A DNA stretch of 64,000 bases from Pochonia chlamydosporia 170 (taxonomy: Eukaryota; Ascomycota; Sordariomycetes; Hypocreales; Clavicipitaceae). Each line of letters starts with the position of its first letter. Positions within the stretch are counted from its first letter, which is position 1. The translations under genes were made by a program, and so were the position numbers. Positions 35,647 through 45,059 of the stretch are shown here, in pieces. The DNA is taken from NCBI RefSeq assembly GCF_001653235.2, contig NW_019154045.1, positions 310,001-374,000 on the forward strand. Reading direction: 5' to 3'. Below the pieces are notes generated by a model, which did no database searches, had not been told where the DNA came from, and saw only the letters and a list, made by a program, of their open reading frames with translations.

Positions 35647-37887
35647 TTACTCTTCATCCTCTAGCCCATACGCTGCATCCATGTCGGGATCATCATCCTC
35701 GTATCCGCCGTCATACTCACCACCCGCAGCGCCACCGAATTCTTCACCTTCACCTTCACCATACTCTTCCTGCTCGTCATAATCCTGGTGATCCTCCTCT
35801 TCATCACCGGCAACACTTTCCTCTGGTTCTTCGTTTGCGTCGTCGGCTCCCAGAGTGCTGCCGGCAATACTCGTTTTGCGGCTGGTTGCAGCTGACCCGA
35901 GACCACCTGCATTCGGAATGTCAAAGATGCTGCGAATGGCTTCGTAATTAATACGTTTGGACCACGCCCTGTCCTTGGCCACGTTGATGGCGGCCTCGGC
36001 AGCAGAGCTCGCTGGGCTGGTCTGACCTTCGCCCATTCTGGCGCGCTTCCGACGGCGACGAGTCTGCTTAGGTCTGTCTGCCTCGACTTTTTTCCGAAAC
36101 ACCTTTTCTTGATGCTGCCGCAGCCAATCCTTGTTTTGGTTGACCCAGATGAGTTCTTTGATGCGGGCTTCGTCGGGCGATAAGAGACAATTGATCACTT
36201 CCGGGTCGTCAGCGAACTCATCCTCGGTGACGTCCGCTGCCATGGATACAATTTTCGATGGCCGCTGTTGAAGAGCCCAGTGGGAGTGAATAATGGCGCG
36301 TTGTTCCGCATTGGAATACGCAAGTGCGTGCTCGTAGGTAAGAGGGTCGTTGAACATTTCCTCAATTTGGCCTTCAAGCTCCCGCTCATCCTCCTCCCAC
36401 TCGTCATTTATGGGGAGTTGCTGCTTCGCGTGACCCTTGCCTTTGTCGGAAGCCTGCCGCCCTCCATCCTGGTCTAATTCGTCGTCAATGGCGTCGCCAA
36501 ACTCGTGCGCCAGCTTTTCCAAGTTTTCGGTTGTCTCTCCATCGCCCTGGTCCTCGTGGTCGTCATTGGTGCGTAGGTTTGGCATATTTTGCGGAATTTG
36601 TGAAGGCAGCGGTGGGATGATGAATCCGTCAGCGTCTCGACGGAATTTAATGGCCGGGGCCTTGGACAAATCCGCGCCGCCTTCTGTCATTCTTCTTTGG
36701 CGTAGGGCTGTTTCCACGCCGTTGCTAATCTGGTCACCCTGTTGGTCATTTCCAGTGCTATGTCGTTTTCTCTTTCGCGATTTCTCCTCCGCCGTTTTCC
36801 TGTACTCATCTGATTGTCGGTAAAACGACGGAGGATCGTGTGAACTTTCCAAAAAATCTTGCTTCAGGAAGTCCTCCACTGACATTTGACTTGACTCGGT
36901 AATGTTGAACTCTTGGAGGCGATTCTGGATGGTATGGTTGGTGACCTTGACGATGTAGACAACTTCGCGAACCGTTCGACGAAAGTTGTGCATTCGAGCA
37001 GCCATGAGCAAACAGGCGCCGCAAATACCTGATGGGCGACGGCCCATGACCATCCAATCTCTGCTCATTCGTTTGACCAGTCGGACGGCGTCCTCGGCAA
37101 CCTTGGCGGTGTCTTGGTGAAACTCCATTTTGGTTGCAAATCGCCAGATAAGATCCTCGGGATACACAGGCATAAGGCCGTCATTACCAATAGGAACAAC
37201 CTCGTTGAGCTTTTTGAAGATGCGACCTAATTTGAATACGTTGAGTTGAACCAGATCCGCAAGATCAATCAACATGACTTTACAAGGCGGCTCTGCACGG
37301 CATGCAGCGTAAAGACAGACTGCAGCGACACTGGCAAGTGTTCGGCCCTGAATGAAGTTGGCACCCGAGGCCAGTTTGAAAACCTGCGTGCCTGCAGTTA
37401 CCAGACTCTCGCTCACGTTGAGCTGTTGGGCGTAACCTTGCATGAGGCCACGAGCCTCCCGAATACTCTTCTCTCGATCTTCTGTACCGCCAACTCGCCG
37501 AAAGGCAGGGCCCATACTACGGACACCGGCTTGATCGGCACCGATGAAGGAACCTTGGACGACTGCCGCGCCGGATGAAGTTTCGCCGAACTGGACCTCG
37601 GCGACAATATTGCTGTCATCAGCGACACGACCGCAAGTCTGACATGTGCCGTCGACTACATTCGGCTTCGGACAAGCCTTGTTGGGACATTGTTGACGGG
37701 CCGGTACGGCAACACTGCCGCCTCGGTTGGCCGATGAAGCCGCTGATTGTGAGAGTCCTGCAGCCTGGTGTTGACGACGTTCTTCACGCTCCCTCATCGC
37801 CCGGATGGCATTTGTTCGGGCAAATCGGGGCTTGGAAGGGCTACCGCCAGCGCCAGCCTTCCTATTAGGCGACAAAAATGAAGACAT
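35647..37887 (-). CDS. BRF1: TFIIIB subunit Brf1 (TFIIB-related factor)
   Basis: Brf1 recruits RNA polymerase III to tRNA and 5S genes together with TBP and Bdp1. The gene is a single exon of 746 residues. A basic Ser/Arg-rich extension of about 65 residues precedes a zinc ribbon with Cys67, Cys72, Cys82 and Cys85 (C-x4-C-x9-C-x2-C). Two cyclin-like repeats follow, recognisable at AQQLNVSESLVTAG...ASVAAVCLYAACR and FATKMEFHQDTAKVAEDAVRLVKRMSRDWM...RPSGICGACLLMAARMHNF. The Brf1-specific C-terminal homology includes INDEWEEDERELEGQIEEM and DDPEVINCLLSPDEARIKELIW. A disordered, very acidic tail rich in Glu, Tyr and Gly closes the protein. The N-terminal extension before the ribbon is longer than in yeast. 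Confidence 0.95.
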   Translation of the reverse strand: MSSFLSPNRKAGAGGSPSKPRFARTNAIRAMREREERRQHQAAGLSQSAASSANRGGSVAVPARQQCPNKACPKPNVVDGTCQTCGRVADDSNIVAEVQFGETSSGAAVVQGSFIGADQAGVRSMGPAFRRVGGTEDREKSIREARGLMQGYAQQLNVSESLVTAGTQVFKLASGANFIQGRTLASVAAVCLYAACRAEPPCKVMLIDLADLVQLNVFKLGRIFKKLNEVVPIGNDGLMPVYPEDLIWRFATKMEFHQDTAKVAEDAVRLVKRMSRDWMVMGRRPSGICGACLLMAARMHNFRRTVREVVYIVKVTNHTIQNRLQEFNITESSQMSVEDFLKQDFLESSHDPPSFYRQSDEYRKTAEEKSRKRKRHSTGNDQQGDQISNGVETALRQRRMTEGGADLSKAPAIKFRRDADGFIIPPLPSQIPQNMPNLRTNDDHEDQGDGETTENLEKLAHEFGDAIDDELDQDGGRQASDKGKGHAKQQLPINDEWEEDERELEGQIEEMFNDPLTYEHALAYSNAEQRAIIHSHWALQQRPSKIVSMAADVTEDEFADDPEVINCLLSPDEARIKELIWVNQNKDWLRQHQEKVFRKKVEADRPKQTRRRRKRARMGEGQTSPASSAAEAAINVAKDRAWSKRINYEAIRSIFDIPNAGGLGSAATSRKTSIAGSTLGADDANEEPEESVAGDEEEDHQDYDEQEEYGEGEGEEFGGAAGGEYDGGYEDDDPDMDAAYGLEDEE

Positions 37888-38517
37888 GTTGTCGATAATT
37901 GTGTAAGTGAATGTCTTGGAGGTGCGATAAGATAACGCGATGAGGTCCCTTGTCGTTCACAAATCCGTGAGAACACAAAGAAAATGTTCCAATGCTATGA
38001 CCCTGTTCCCAATTGAGCCAGAGACCCGCGGCCTCCCGCTGAGAGCCAAAAATAGTCGTAGCAGAACTTGACGATGAATAGTAGAAGAAGGGTGTAAGAA
38101 TGTAGATGAATATGCACTGTGACGACGTTGCTCACGGTTGCTTGAAGAAAACTGCAAAAAAAGAACGGTCGTGGGGCGATGTTGTTTGGTCGTTCAACGA
38201 CGGATGGTCGAGTGGTCGAGTGGGGATCGGCGTGAGAAAACTTTTGCGTTCGAGTTCGAGGCGTGGCATGCGCAAAACAAGCCACAATGTTGAGTCACTC
38301 CCAACCTCAAGAGTTCGAACACGCTCTGGTGCTGGCGATTTTGCAGCACTGGAAGAGGTATTAATTGATGCGATTATGCCCGGAACGATGATGAGGAACT
38401 GAGTGCGGTTTTAATTAAATTACATTTTCAAATCTACCCCTGCCATGACTCCTTGTTCTCTCATCGCAGCCTGGCAAAGCAGAGGATGGCGTCCCCAAGC
38501 CTGGTTGCCACCGACCT

Positions 38518-38543
38518 CCATCACGTGATAACTATCGTGATGG
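38518..38543. promoter_or_regulatory. Inverted repeat containing a CACGTG E-box
   Basis: CCATCACG and CGTGATGG form perfect 8-bp arms around a 10-bp spacer; the left arm also makes TCACGTGA, a bHLH (Cbf1-type) site. It lies about 630 bp upstream of BRF1 and about 180 bp beyond the end of the next gene. Binding is inferred from the motif only. Confidence 0.35.
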
Positions 38544-38561
38544 CCTTTGGGTCCTAGGCTG

Positions 38562-38574
38562 TAGGGTTAGGGTT
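38562..38574 (+). repeat. Telomere-like TTAGGG motif, interstitial
   Basis: Thirteen bases read TAGGGTTAGGGTT, two units of the fungal telomere repeat. It is far too short for a telomere and may be a telo-box-like promoter element. Confidence 0.4.
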
Positions 38575-38725
38575 GTGGTGTCTCCAGTTCTGAGCTATCC
38601 ATCACCTTCAGACTTCCAAAACACAGAACAAGACACCGTCTAGATATCCAATTGTTGTGAGTCCTCGGGAGTTTTCATCTTGAACCAATACTGCGCCAGC
38701 TGCACGCAGCCCTCACAGAAGCTTC

Positions 38726-40431
38726 CTAAGAACCACCCCCAGGAGATGGCGCAGTACTTGTTCCAACAAACACCACCAAAACAGCGGCATACGCAGCCGT
38801 TGTAGACAGGACCGTCTTTGGGTCATCCAACTTCCACGCCGCCAACAGGCCAGCTAAAAAGACAAATACTGATGTCGAAATAAGTGATACATACTTGGCA
38901 TTCAGCACGGCCATGAGCCACATTGGCCCGACGAGAAAGATGCCTCCTACAATCGAAAATAGCACCCTCTGAAGAAATAACTGCGTTTTCTGCTTTCTCG
39001 TCGTCGCCATACGTGTGCCCCCGATGGCCCGTGGTTCCTTTTCAACGGGCGGCACAAAATTAAACTTGCGTCTTTTATCCTCGCCGTCAGCTGTTGCCCA
39101 GAGACCTTCCTTGCGCAATTCGGCCTCAGGTATGTCGAGTAGAGCGGCGTTCAGAATCGCAGCATCAACATGTTTTTCTGTGCCTACCAGGAACGGATCG
39201 TCTATGCCTCTATGGATGCAGGTACGGATGTAGTCGTTGTCTCTGGTTGCGGCAACTTTAAGCTGTGAATCAGCATGTGCGAGCAGATGTAGCACAGCAT
39301 AGATGCCCGAAATGGTCTGCTACTTACTGTATTCTTTAAGAAGGTCTTCCCAGTCAGTTGAACATTCTTTGTAGTAGTGCATTCGCAGGATTTGGTGGGC
39401 AAGCTTCATCTGAAGACGTCGCATTCGCATTCGGTTCAGAGCAGCCAGGCTCACCCTTACGTTTACCTTGAGCTTCTTGTCTTTTTTCTGCTCACGCCCC
39501 AGCGGATCCAAACCAAATATCCTGTATGGTTGTACCACGGGTAAGAAAACTAGGCTCACTAGTCGGGACGGTTTGTCAAGGGAATGCGGGAGTGCTCACT
39601 TGAGGAATCGAGACGCGGGTGCCGGTGCTGCTGTTGGCTTGATGACATCGAAGAGGTCATTCTTGAAATGATCTATCAAGAATTTATCGAGTGCAGCGTC
39701 TTCTGCCTCGGTAACCCCTTTTACTCCTAGACGGACGTCAGTCTCTTTCGATACCAAGATGGTGTTTGAGAGTTTAGAGTATAGCAGTAGCTGACGCGCC
39801 TTTATCCGCTGGTAATGTTCCCGCCCGAAGAGGGATATCATATTCTTGCTCGTGTGCTGGAACACCATTCGTGTTTATTTGACGTCTTTCGTTTTGACGA
39901 TCTACATCATCATCAACACTCATTCATCTTTCCGGGGGATCGAGCTGCAACAATGTGTTACTTACTCTCAGTTGCTGGCAAAGTGCCCGAGCGACGCGGC
40001 ATCTCATTGCCTAGGTCTACCATCGAAGAAGCCCGAGTAACATTCTGATCTCTCTCGGCTGAATCCGGCAATCTGGCTGTCCCTACACTTGTCACACTAT
40101 TCGATGTATTCACGCGAACACCCACCGGCGTCCCGGGAAGTTCATAACTATGCCTGGGACCTGCAACATGAGTCGAGCCAGCTGCTGTGCCTGGCCTGGT
40201 TGAAGGATTGCTGTTTCCATGCTTGTCGCCTTGGATGTTGTAAGGTCCCATCCCAGGAACGGCGATGTCCCCATCCCCAAGAGGGAGGTCATTCAGCCTG
40301 GCGCCAGGCTCATTTACCGGAGTAGCTGTATGGTAAAATGGTTAGACACTGGGCAAAGCTCAAGAGGAGTCAATTAGAAACATACCTCGCTCATTTTGTT
40401 CAATTGCGGCTGCTTCAATATCGCCATCCAT
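38726..40431 (-). CDS. Membrane protein with three C-terminal helices (DUF6594-like)
   Basis: Pieces on the minus strand are 40431-40386, 40325-39966, 39844-39600, 39521-39328 and 39255-38726. The last three junctions keep frame. The first exon (MDGDIEAAAIEQNER) joins the second in frame. The second-to-third junction does not: the strong GTAAGT donor leaves phase 1 while the best acceptor requires phase 0, so a different donor (for example GTAGAC near 40020) or a microexon must be used. The N-terminal third is low-complexity Ser/Pro/Thr. A charged helical middle follows (FGREHYQRIKARQLLL, LNRMRMRRLQMKLAHQILRM). Three hydrophobic segments lie at the C-terminus, including FSIVGGIFLVGPMWLMAVL and TAAYAAVLVVFVGTS, as in fungal DUF6594 proteins. 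Function unknown; anchoring in an internal or plasma membrane is likely. Confidence 0.7.
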
Positions 40432-41006
40432 TGCACCACACGAGGAGAATGCCGTGAAGGAGTCAAGGACACTCAACTCACATTTTCAACGCGCCACGCC
40501 AAAATATGGCTGCAGGATTCCATGTCACCATACCACAACCACTTGAGGCTGATCAGCGCCCATTCAGCTGACGGGCCGAACCGTCTGGTGAATGTCAGTC
40601 TAGTCAGTATGAGTGACCCCGCACATTCGCCTGGCTCATTGAATCAATCTCACCAGGGTTTCAGCTCGTGGCAATAGTGCCGGATAAGGGCTTGAGAACG
40701 GCTAGGTTGATCAGCTCGTGATGAGAATAAAAGTATTTCGATGAGTGGTTTGCAATTTGAAACTGCCACGTTACCGCATTCCCGCCCATTTTCTTGCTTC
40801 ACGTACCCCGTACACTCTGTGGTCAAAAGTACTTGCTCACATGCAAGTATACACTCCTACATCTCGATATATGTTAGCATACACTGCGATGTGAGATACG
40901 CCAGACGAGTTTACATACTTCTCGCCTCTCACTGTATCTCCGACATCACATCTCCCACAAACACCAACCAAGACTGTCCTTGTGCACCTCGCTGTGTCCT
41001 TCCAAA
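40432..41006. other. Divergent intergenic region
   Basis: A 575-bp interval between the DUF6594-like gene and the 172-residue gene. Its distal half contains one diverged copy of the repeat described at 41564-41703. No coding frame is supported. Confidence 0.45.
40841..40905 (+). repeat. Diverged upstream copy of the AAGTATACA repeat
   Basis: This segment begins ATGCAAGTATACACTC and ends with GCGATGTGAGATACG. It shares AAGTATACA, the ATAT.TGTTAGCAT block and a GCGAT.TG end with the two tandem units at 41564-41703, on the other side of the intervening gene. Spacing of shared blocks is similar but sequence divergence is high. Confidence 0.5.
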
Positions 41007-41525
41007 ATGGCCTACGCATCCGATGTAACGTCATCAGAGATCCGCCTAGATTTCTTCTACGACCTCCAACAGAGAGAATTCATCATCCGCTTCGAGTCTC
41101 GCAGCCAGACAGCGGCGTACCAAACCAAAAATAACGAGGCGCGCATCTTTGATGACCGCAGGTACGAGGCTTGGCTCCCAATGACTCGAGAAATGCGATA
41201 CCTGCGAAGCAGTTCCCTCGGCATGGCAGTGGTATTTGACTCTGAGGACACGGCCAAGAAATGGCGAGATAAGTCTGTTTTAGGTGATCTGGTGACATTT
41301 GATCGGGGTGTTCATGGTGTCTTTTTCAACAGGAGCTGGACTCAGGCGAAGTTGAGGGAGAGAATTGGCGACTTTAGACAGAGTTTGGTTGTACCGTATC
41401 CGACTGGAGATGGAGTTACTCGTCCTGTTTCACGGGAAGGGCGCCCAACGCCAGAGAGGACTGGCATTGATGTGGGAGTTATAGATGTTGCAGCAACGAG
41501 ACAGAGCGAGCGTGCAGTCTGGTGA
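41007..41525 (+). CDS. Conserved-looking hypothetical protein, 172 aa
   Basis: A single exon starts at an ATG in excellent context (ccaaaATGGC). The product opens MAYASDVTSSEIRLDFFYDL and is mixed alpha/beta with many aromatic and Arg residues (RYEAWLPMTREMRYLRSS, VFFNRSWTQAKLRERIGDF). No signal peptide, membrane segment or known motif is visible, and codon use looks like real coding sequence. I do not recognise the family. The gene sits between diverged copies of a ~70-bp repeat (one upstream, two tandem downstream), which could mean it lies in a local duplication or was carried by a small mobile unit; that is speculation. Confidence 0.6.
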   Translation: MAYASDVTSSEIRLDFFYDLQQREFIIRFESRSQTAAYQTKNNEARIFDDRRYEAWLPMTREMRYLRSSSLGMAVVFDSEDTAKKWRDKSVLGDLVTFDRGVHGVFFNRSWTQAKLRERIGDFRQSLVVPYPTGDGVTRPVSREGRPTPERTGIDVGVIDVAATRQSERAVW

Positions 41526-41971
41526 GAAGCGGCGGGTACAGTCTGCGGTTAGATGTATTTGCCCATGTCCAAGTATACACTAACACATTCCAATATTTCC
41601 CAATATGTCCTTGCTCACACCGCGATATGCGCCTACATCCAAGTATACAATAACACATTCCAATATGTGCTAGCATGAACGGCGATATGCGATGTATTTC
41701 CCGTTTTTAAATACTCTGGACTTTCCTTTGTATCTGTGGTCCTCCGTCGCAACAGACAATAGGACTGGTTGGCTATCTGGCGAAGAAATTTGAGGCAGAC
41801 TGTGATGGATCATGGCGAGGCGCAGTTGTTACGAATACGGCATGTTTACATATATACAGAGAAATATTTGGATACCAACAAATAAAATTGCCAAATTATA
41901 ATATCTCGATGCTACGTTTGTGTACGAGTTGGAAAGGTTTAGTTGCAACTAAGACACCATTTTTCAACAAC
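41526..41971. other. Convergent intergenic region with tandem repeat
   Basis: A 446-bp interval between the 172-residue gene and the DUF1349 gene, containing the two-unit 70-bp tandem repeat. It is AT-rich towards the DUF1349 stop. No gene seen. Confidence 0.5.
41564..41703 (+). repeat. Two-copy 70-bp tandem repeat
   Basis: AAGTATACAC at 41571 and AAGTATACAA at 41641 mark two units exactly 70 bp apart. Both are preceded by (G/A)TCC and followed by TAACACATTCCAATAT, and both end with a CGCGATATGCG- or GGCGATATGCG-like block. Mid-unit identity is lower. A third, more diverged copy is upstream at 40841-40905. Confidence 0.8.
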
Positions 41972-42626
41972 TCACTTCCAATTCACTTCAAAATCAGTAA
42001 AAGTCGCCTCCATCTTACCCTCAGTATCCTTGTACGGCCTCGCAATCGCCGCCGCAACTTCCACCTCCCAACCCGCACCCGCCGCCGTCCCAAACGGCCA
42101 CGTAATCTCCCTCAAGGGCGTCTTGTCGCCATCATCCGTGACATGGTACACCCACAGCGTCATGCCCAACTCATCGTCACTCCGCTCAGCAGAGATGGTC
42201 ACCGGGCGGGAGGCGTTGCGGATCTCCTTGCCACACGGCGCATCGGAGACGCTCCAGTCGGAGTAGTTGTCCGTGCAGACGGTAGAGAGGCGGGGCGCGT
42301 CGTTGAAGAGCTCGATGCCCGACTTGATCCATTTCCTGTCGGACCCGTTGGTGAACTTGAAGAGGATGCCCGCCTGGTCGAATTGGTGGGTGTAGGTGGC
42401 GAGGAAGGTTATGGTTGCGGATTTGAAGCTGAGGGTTGGCCCTTTGGAGTGGACTCTGTAGGGGGCTGTTGATTGTTAGCTGTGATACTTGATACTCTTG
42501 AGAAATTGTACGATGCGAATGACGCAATGTGTGAAAGGGGTGGTTACCTGTGAAGACATCATGAGTGGGAGGCTTCTTCCAGATGTCGGTGTTGGCAGCA
42601 GCCGCAAAGGTAATAGGCAGTTGCAT
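41972..42626 (-). CDS. DUF1349 beta-sandwich protein
   Basis: Two exons (42626-42548 and 42465-41972) flank an intron with a GTAACC donor and CAACAG acceptor; they sum to 573 nt, 190 residues. DUF1349 proteins are jelly-roll (concanavalin-like) proteins related to yeast Ree1, whose biochemical role is poorly defined. Visible family features are TDIWKKPPTHDVFTAP, the strand pair FLATYTHQFDQAGILFKF, DRKWIKSGIELFNDAPRLSTV with TDNYSDWS, and GMTLWVYHVTDDG...LREITWPFG. No signal peptide, so probably cytosolic. The ATG at 42626 begins MQLPITFAAAAN. It is the first gene at the left flank of the accessory block and reads in the same direction as the monooxygenase. Confidence 0.85.
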
Positions 42627-43484
42627 TTCGCAAAGTTTAACTGGGTGTAAAATTGTTTAAATGTAAGTTTCTGGATATCAAATGATTTCCGGTCAAGAAA
42701 ACCCGGCTGGGACGAGTGCTTTATATACGTCTGTTGTGAGAAGGCGATGCTGAGAACGTGGGGGCGGTCGTCCCATCAGCACTTGACTTCTCCATCGCGG
42801 AGTCTCGGCCAAGCTCAGAAGTGGTGTCACACTGCAGTGGTAAATAGTCTCATGTCGTCACAGGTCAAAATAAACTTATTAGCTCACGTCTGGATAGTCA
42901 TCTACGAATCGGCTACGTGCACCGGATCCACGGGCCTCAGTTCCTAGTCCACGAAACACTGGGCGACGTGTTCTTGGATATTGATGGAAAGTGCTATTAT
43001 TAATGACTTTTATGGAGTTTATGGGGAAGCCAGTATCGAAATGGTTACTCCGCAGGGCAAAGACAGTGCGATGACTGTCAACGGTGGGTCGATCGGCCTG
43101 AAGGAATCTCGGCGAGACGAATTTGGCAATTGAAGAGTGTAATGAATTGAGACGTAAACTGATGACAAACTTCAGATGATCAGGTTTGAAGGATTGAGGG
43201 TTTGAAATGTAGCCGTTGTATTTCGAGTCAGAGCTGACTTGTGAGCAGTGAAGGCACTTTCCAAATCCTAGGAGTCAGCAGGGCTCTATTCTAATTGGCA
43301 AGTAACTGGCAATACACATATGCAACAAGTTGCGGAGGTTTGCGTCGCAAAGTATACAACTCGGTGACGCAAATAACAGAGGTGAGACAACTATGTGCCA
43401 CGAAGCCTATGTCTCGACTCTTGAACAAGGTCACATTATGCCCGTGCAAGTCAACTCGACGGACCGCATTCAAGTAAGTAATTA
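42627..43484. other. Intergenic region
   Basis: About 858 bp between the monooxygenase stop and DUF1349 start. Only short, low-quality open frames; nothing further supported. Confidence 0.45.
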
Positions 43485-45059
43485 TTAGATAGCTCTGTAA
43501 ATAGACACCATTGACTTTCCATGCCAAATATTTACAAGGAGCACTCCCACCAGCAAACTACCCCACACCAACCCCTTCAAACCTCCCCATTTCGCAGCCC
43601 AAAGATCAGCAAAATAGTAACTCCTCGGCCGCCACTCTCCAGTCCCTCCCTTGGGGAACACGCTCGTCATGTTCTTGAGATACGTTGACGACAGTTTCCA
43701 CAGTGGCCTGGGCTCCATTCTCTGCGACGACGCATCTATATGCGGCGTCGCTGACGATACTTTCTGCCTCTGCAACTCCTTCATCACCCGAATCATGACT
43801 GTTGCAGCGCAGTTCGCCCCCAGCGTCCACGAGTTCTCGGCATACCCAAATGAAAAGACTAGGTTAGGTACATCCTGCAGCATGCATTGCTTCCATGCAA
43901 ACTTGTCAATTAGATGGACAGGCTCATCGTTGACACTGAACTGGATGTCTCCTCCGAATTTCAGTTGTATTCCCGTCGCTGCGACGATAACATCCGCCGT
44001 CAAAACTTGTCCCGACTTGAGAACAATGCTATCTTGCGTCACTGTATCAATATGGTCCGTCACGATACTTGCTTGCCGGGACCTAAACGCGGCAAACAGA
44101 TCTCCGTCCATAACCACACAAAGTCGCTGGTCCCAGGGTCCATAGCGCGGCTGAAAGTGTGTATTCCAATCCAGATCCTTGGGGAGGAGTCTCGCCGTCA
44201 GGAAGCGCAAAACGCCACCCGCCAGCGTTGGCAGGTTTCTACACATAAACAGCAGAATTTGAACCTGGATCATCCAGCGGTACCGGTTCAATCGGCGCGC
44301 CATTCTGTCCGGGAAGATGGCTCGAATGACGCTGGCTATTCTGCCGTACTGGTTCAAGGGGAAGTACCACGTCGGACTACGTTGAAGCATAGTCACATGC
44401 TTGACTTGCTTGGCGACAGCGGGCACAATGGAAACAGCTGTCGCGCCGCTGCCAATAATGACCATCTCCTTGTTGGTGTAGTCGTAGTCTTGGGGCCAGT
44501 GCTGCGGGTTGATTAGTTTGCCGGTGAAGTTGTCGATGCCGGGAATGACCGAGTGAAGTGGTTGCTTATAGTCGTAGTATCCGGTGCCGAGGAAGATGAA
44601 CCGACTGCGAAAGAATTGCGGTTCGACTATTTTACCAGATGAGTCGGTGTTGTTGCTGCCCGCCTGTTGGGCCATGACTTCCCAGCATTTCTGGTTTGTG
44701 TTCCAGTTTGCGGAGATGACTTTGTGCTGATAGCGGATGTGTTTGTCGATTCCGGCTTCTTGCGCCGACTCAATCATGTATTGCTTGATCTTTGCGCCCG
44801 CAGCAAGCGACTCCTTGCCCGGCCATGGATTCCAGCCAAAGCTGAAGGTGAAGATGTCCGAGTCGGATCTGATTCCGGGGTATCGCCAGACGTCCCAGGT
44901 CCCACCGATGGTGTCGCGACTCTCGAATATCGCGTACGATGTGTTTGGGGGTGCCTCATTTTGAATGCGATACGCGGCGTTGATGCCAGAAACACCTGCT
45001 CCGATGATAATTACATCAAAGTCCAGGCCGTTGGACGAAAAGTCCGACTTGGTGTCCAT
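43485..45059 (-). CDS. Flavin-containing (Baeyer-Villiger-type) monooxygenase
   Basis: An FAD- and NADPH-dependent enzyme inserting oxygen into ketones or oxidising heteroatoms; single exon, 524 residues, the EthA/MymA-like size class. FAD-binding VIIIGAGVSG lies at 17-25, GGTWDVWRYPG at 52-62 and the NADPH motif VIIGSGATAV near 200-209. The Baeyer-Villiger fingerprint F-x-G-x3-H-x3-W-P appears as Phe178-x-Gly180-x3-Asn184-x3-Trp188-Pro189, so the usual His is Asn here; a neighbouring His187 is present. ATG-like sequence VIVAATG occurs in the C-terminal half. The last 30 residues contain a hydrophobic segment (GLVWGSLLVGVLLVNIW), suggesting membrane anchoring. Substrate unknown. It lies in the accessory block with other oxidative genes. 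Confidence 0.9.
   Translation of the reverse strand: MDTKSDFSSNGLDFDVIIIGAGVSGINAAYRIQNEAPPNTSYAIFESRDTIGGTWDVWRYPGIRSDSDIFTFSFGWNPWPGKESLAAGAKIKQYMIESAQEAGIDKHIRYQHKVISANWNTNQKCWEVMAQQAGSNNTDSSGKIVEPQFFRSRFIFLGTGYYDYKQPLHSVIPGIDNFTGKLINPQHWPQDYDYTNKEMVIIGSGATAVSIVPAVAKQVKHVTMLQRSPTWYFPLNQYGRIASVIRAIFPDRMARRLNRYRWMIQVQILLFMCRNLPTLAGGVLRFLTARLLPKDLDWNTHFQPRYGPWDQRLCVVMDGDLFAAFRSRQASIVTDHIDTVTQDSIVLKSGQVLTADVIVAATGIQLKFGGDIQFSVNDEPVHLIDKFAWKQCMLQDVPNLVFSFGYAENSWTLGANCAATVMIRVMKELQRQKVSSATPHIDASSQRMEPRPLWKLSSTYLKNMTSVFPKGGTGEWRPRSYYFADLWAAKWGGLKGLVWGSLLVGVLLVNIWHGKSMVSIYRAI

Larger units (their letters stand above)
37888..38725. other. Promoter region of BRF1
   Basis: This 838-bp interval carries an 8-bp-arm inverted repeat around a CACGTG box (38518-38543) and a short telomere-like TAGGGTTAGGGTT (38562-38574), listed separately. 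No coding region is supported. Confidence 0.5.

Noticed and set aside
40320..40385. tRNA-like string (TAAAATGGTTAGACAC)
   Set aside because: It sits inside an intron of the membrane-protein gene and no acceptor stem or T arm can be formed nearby.
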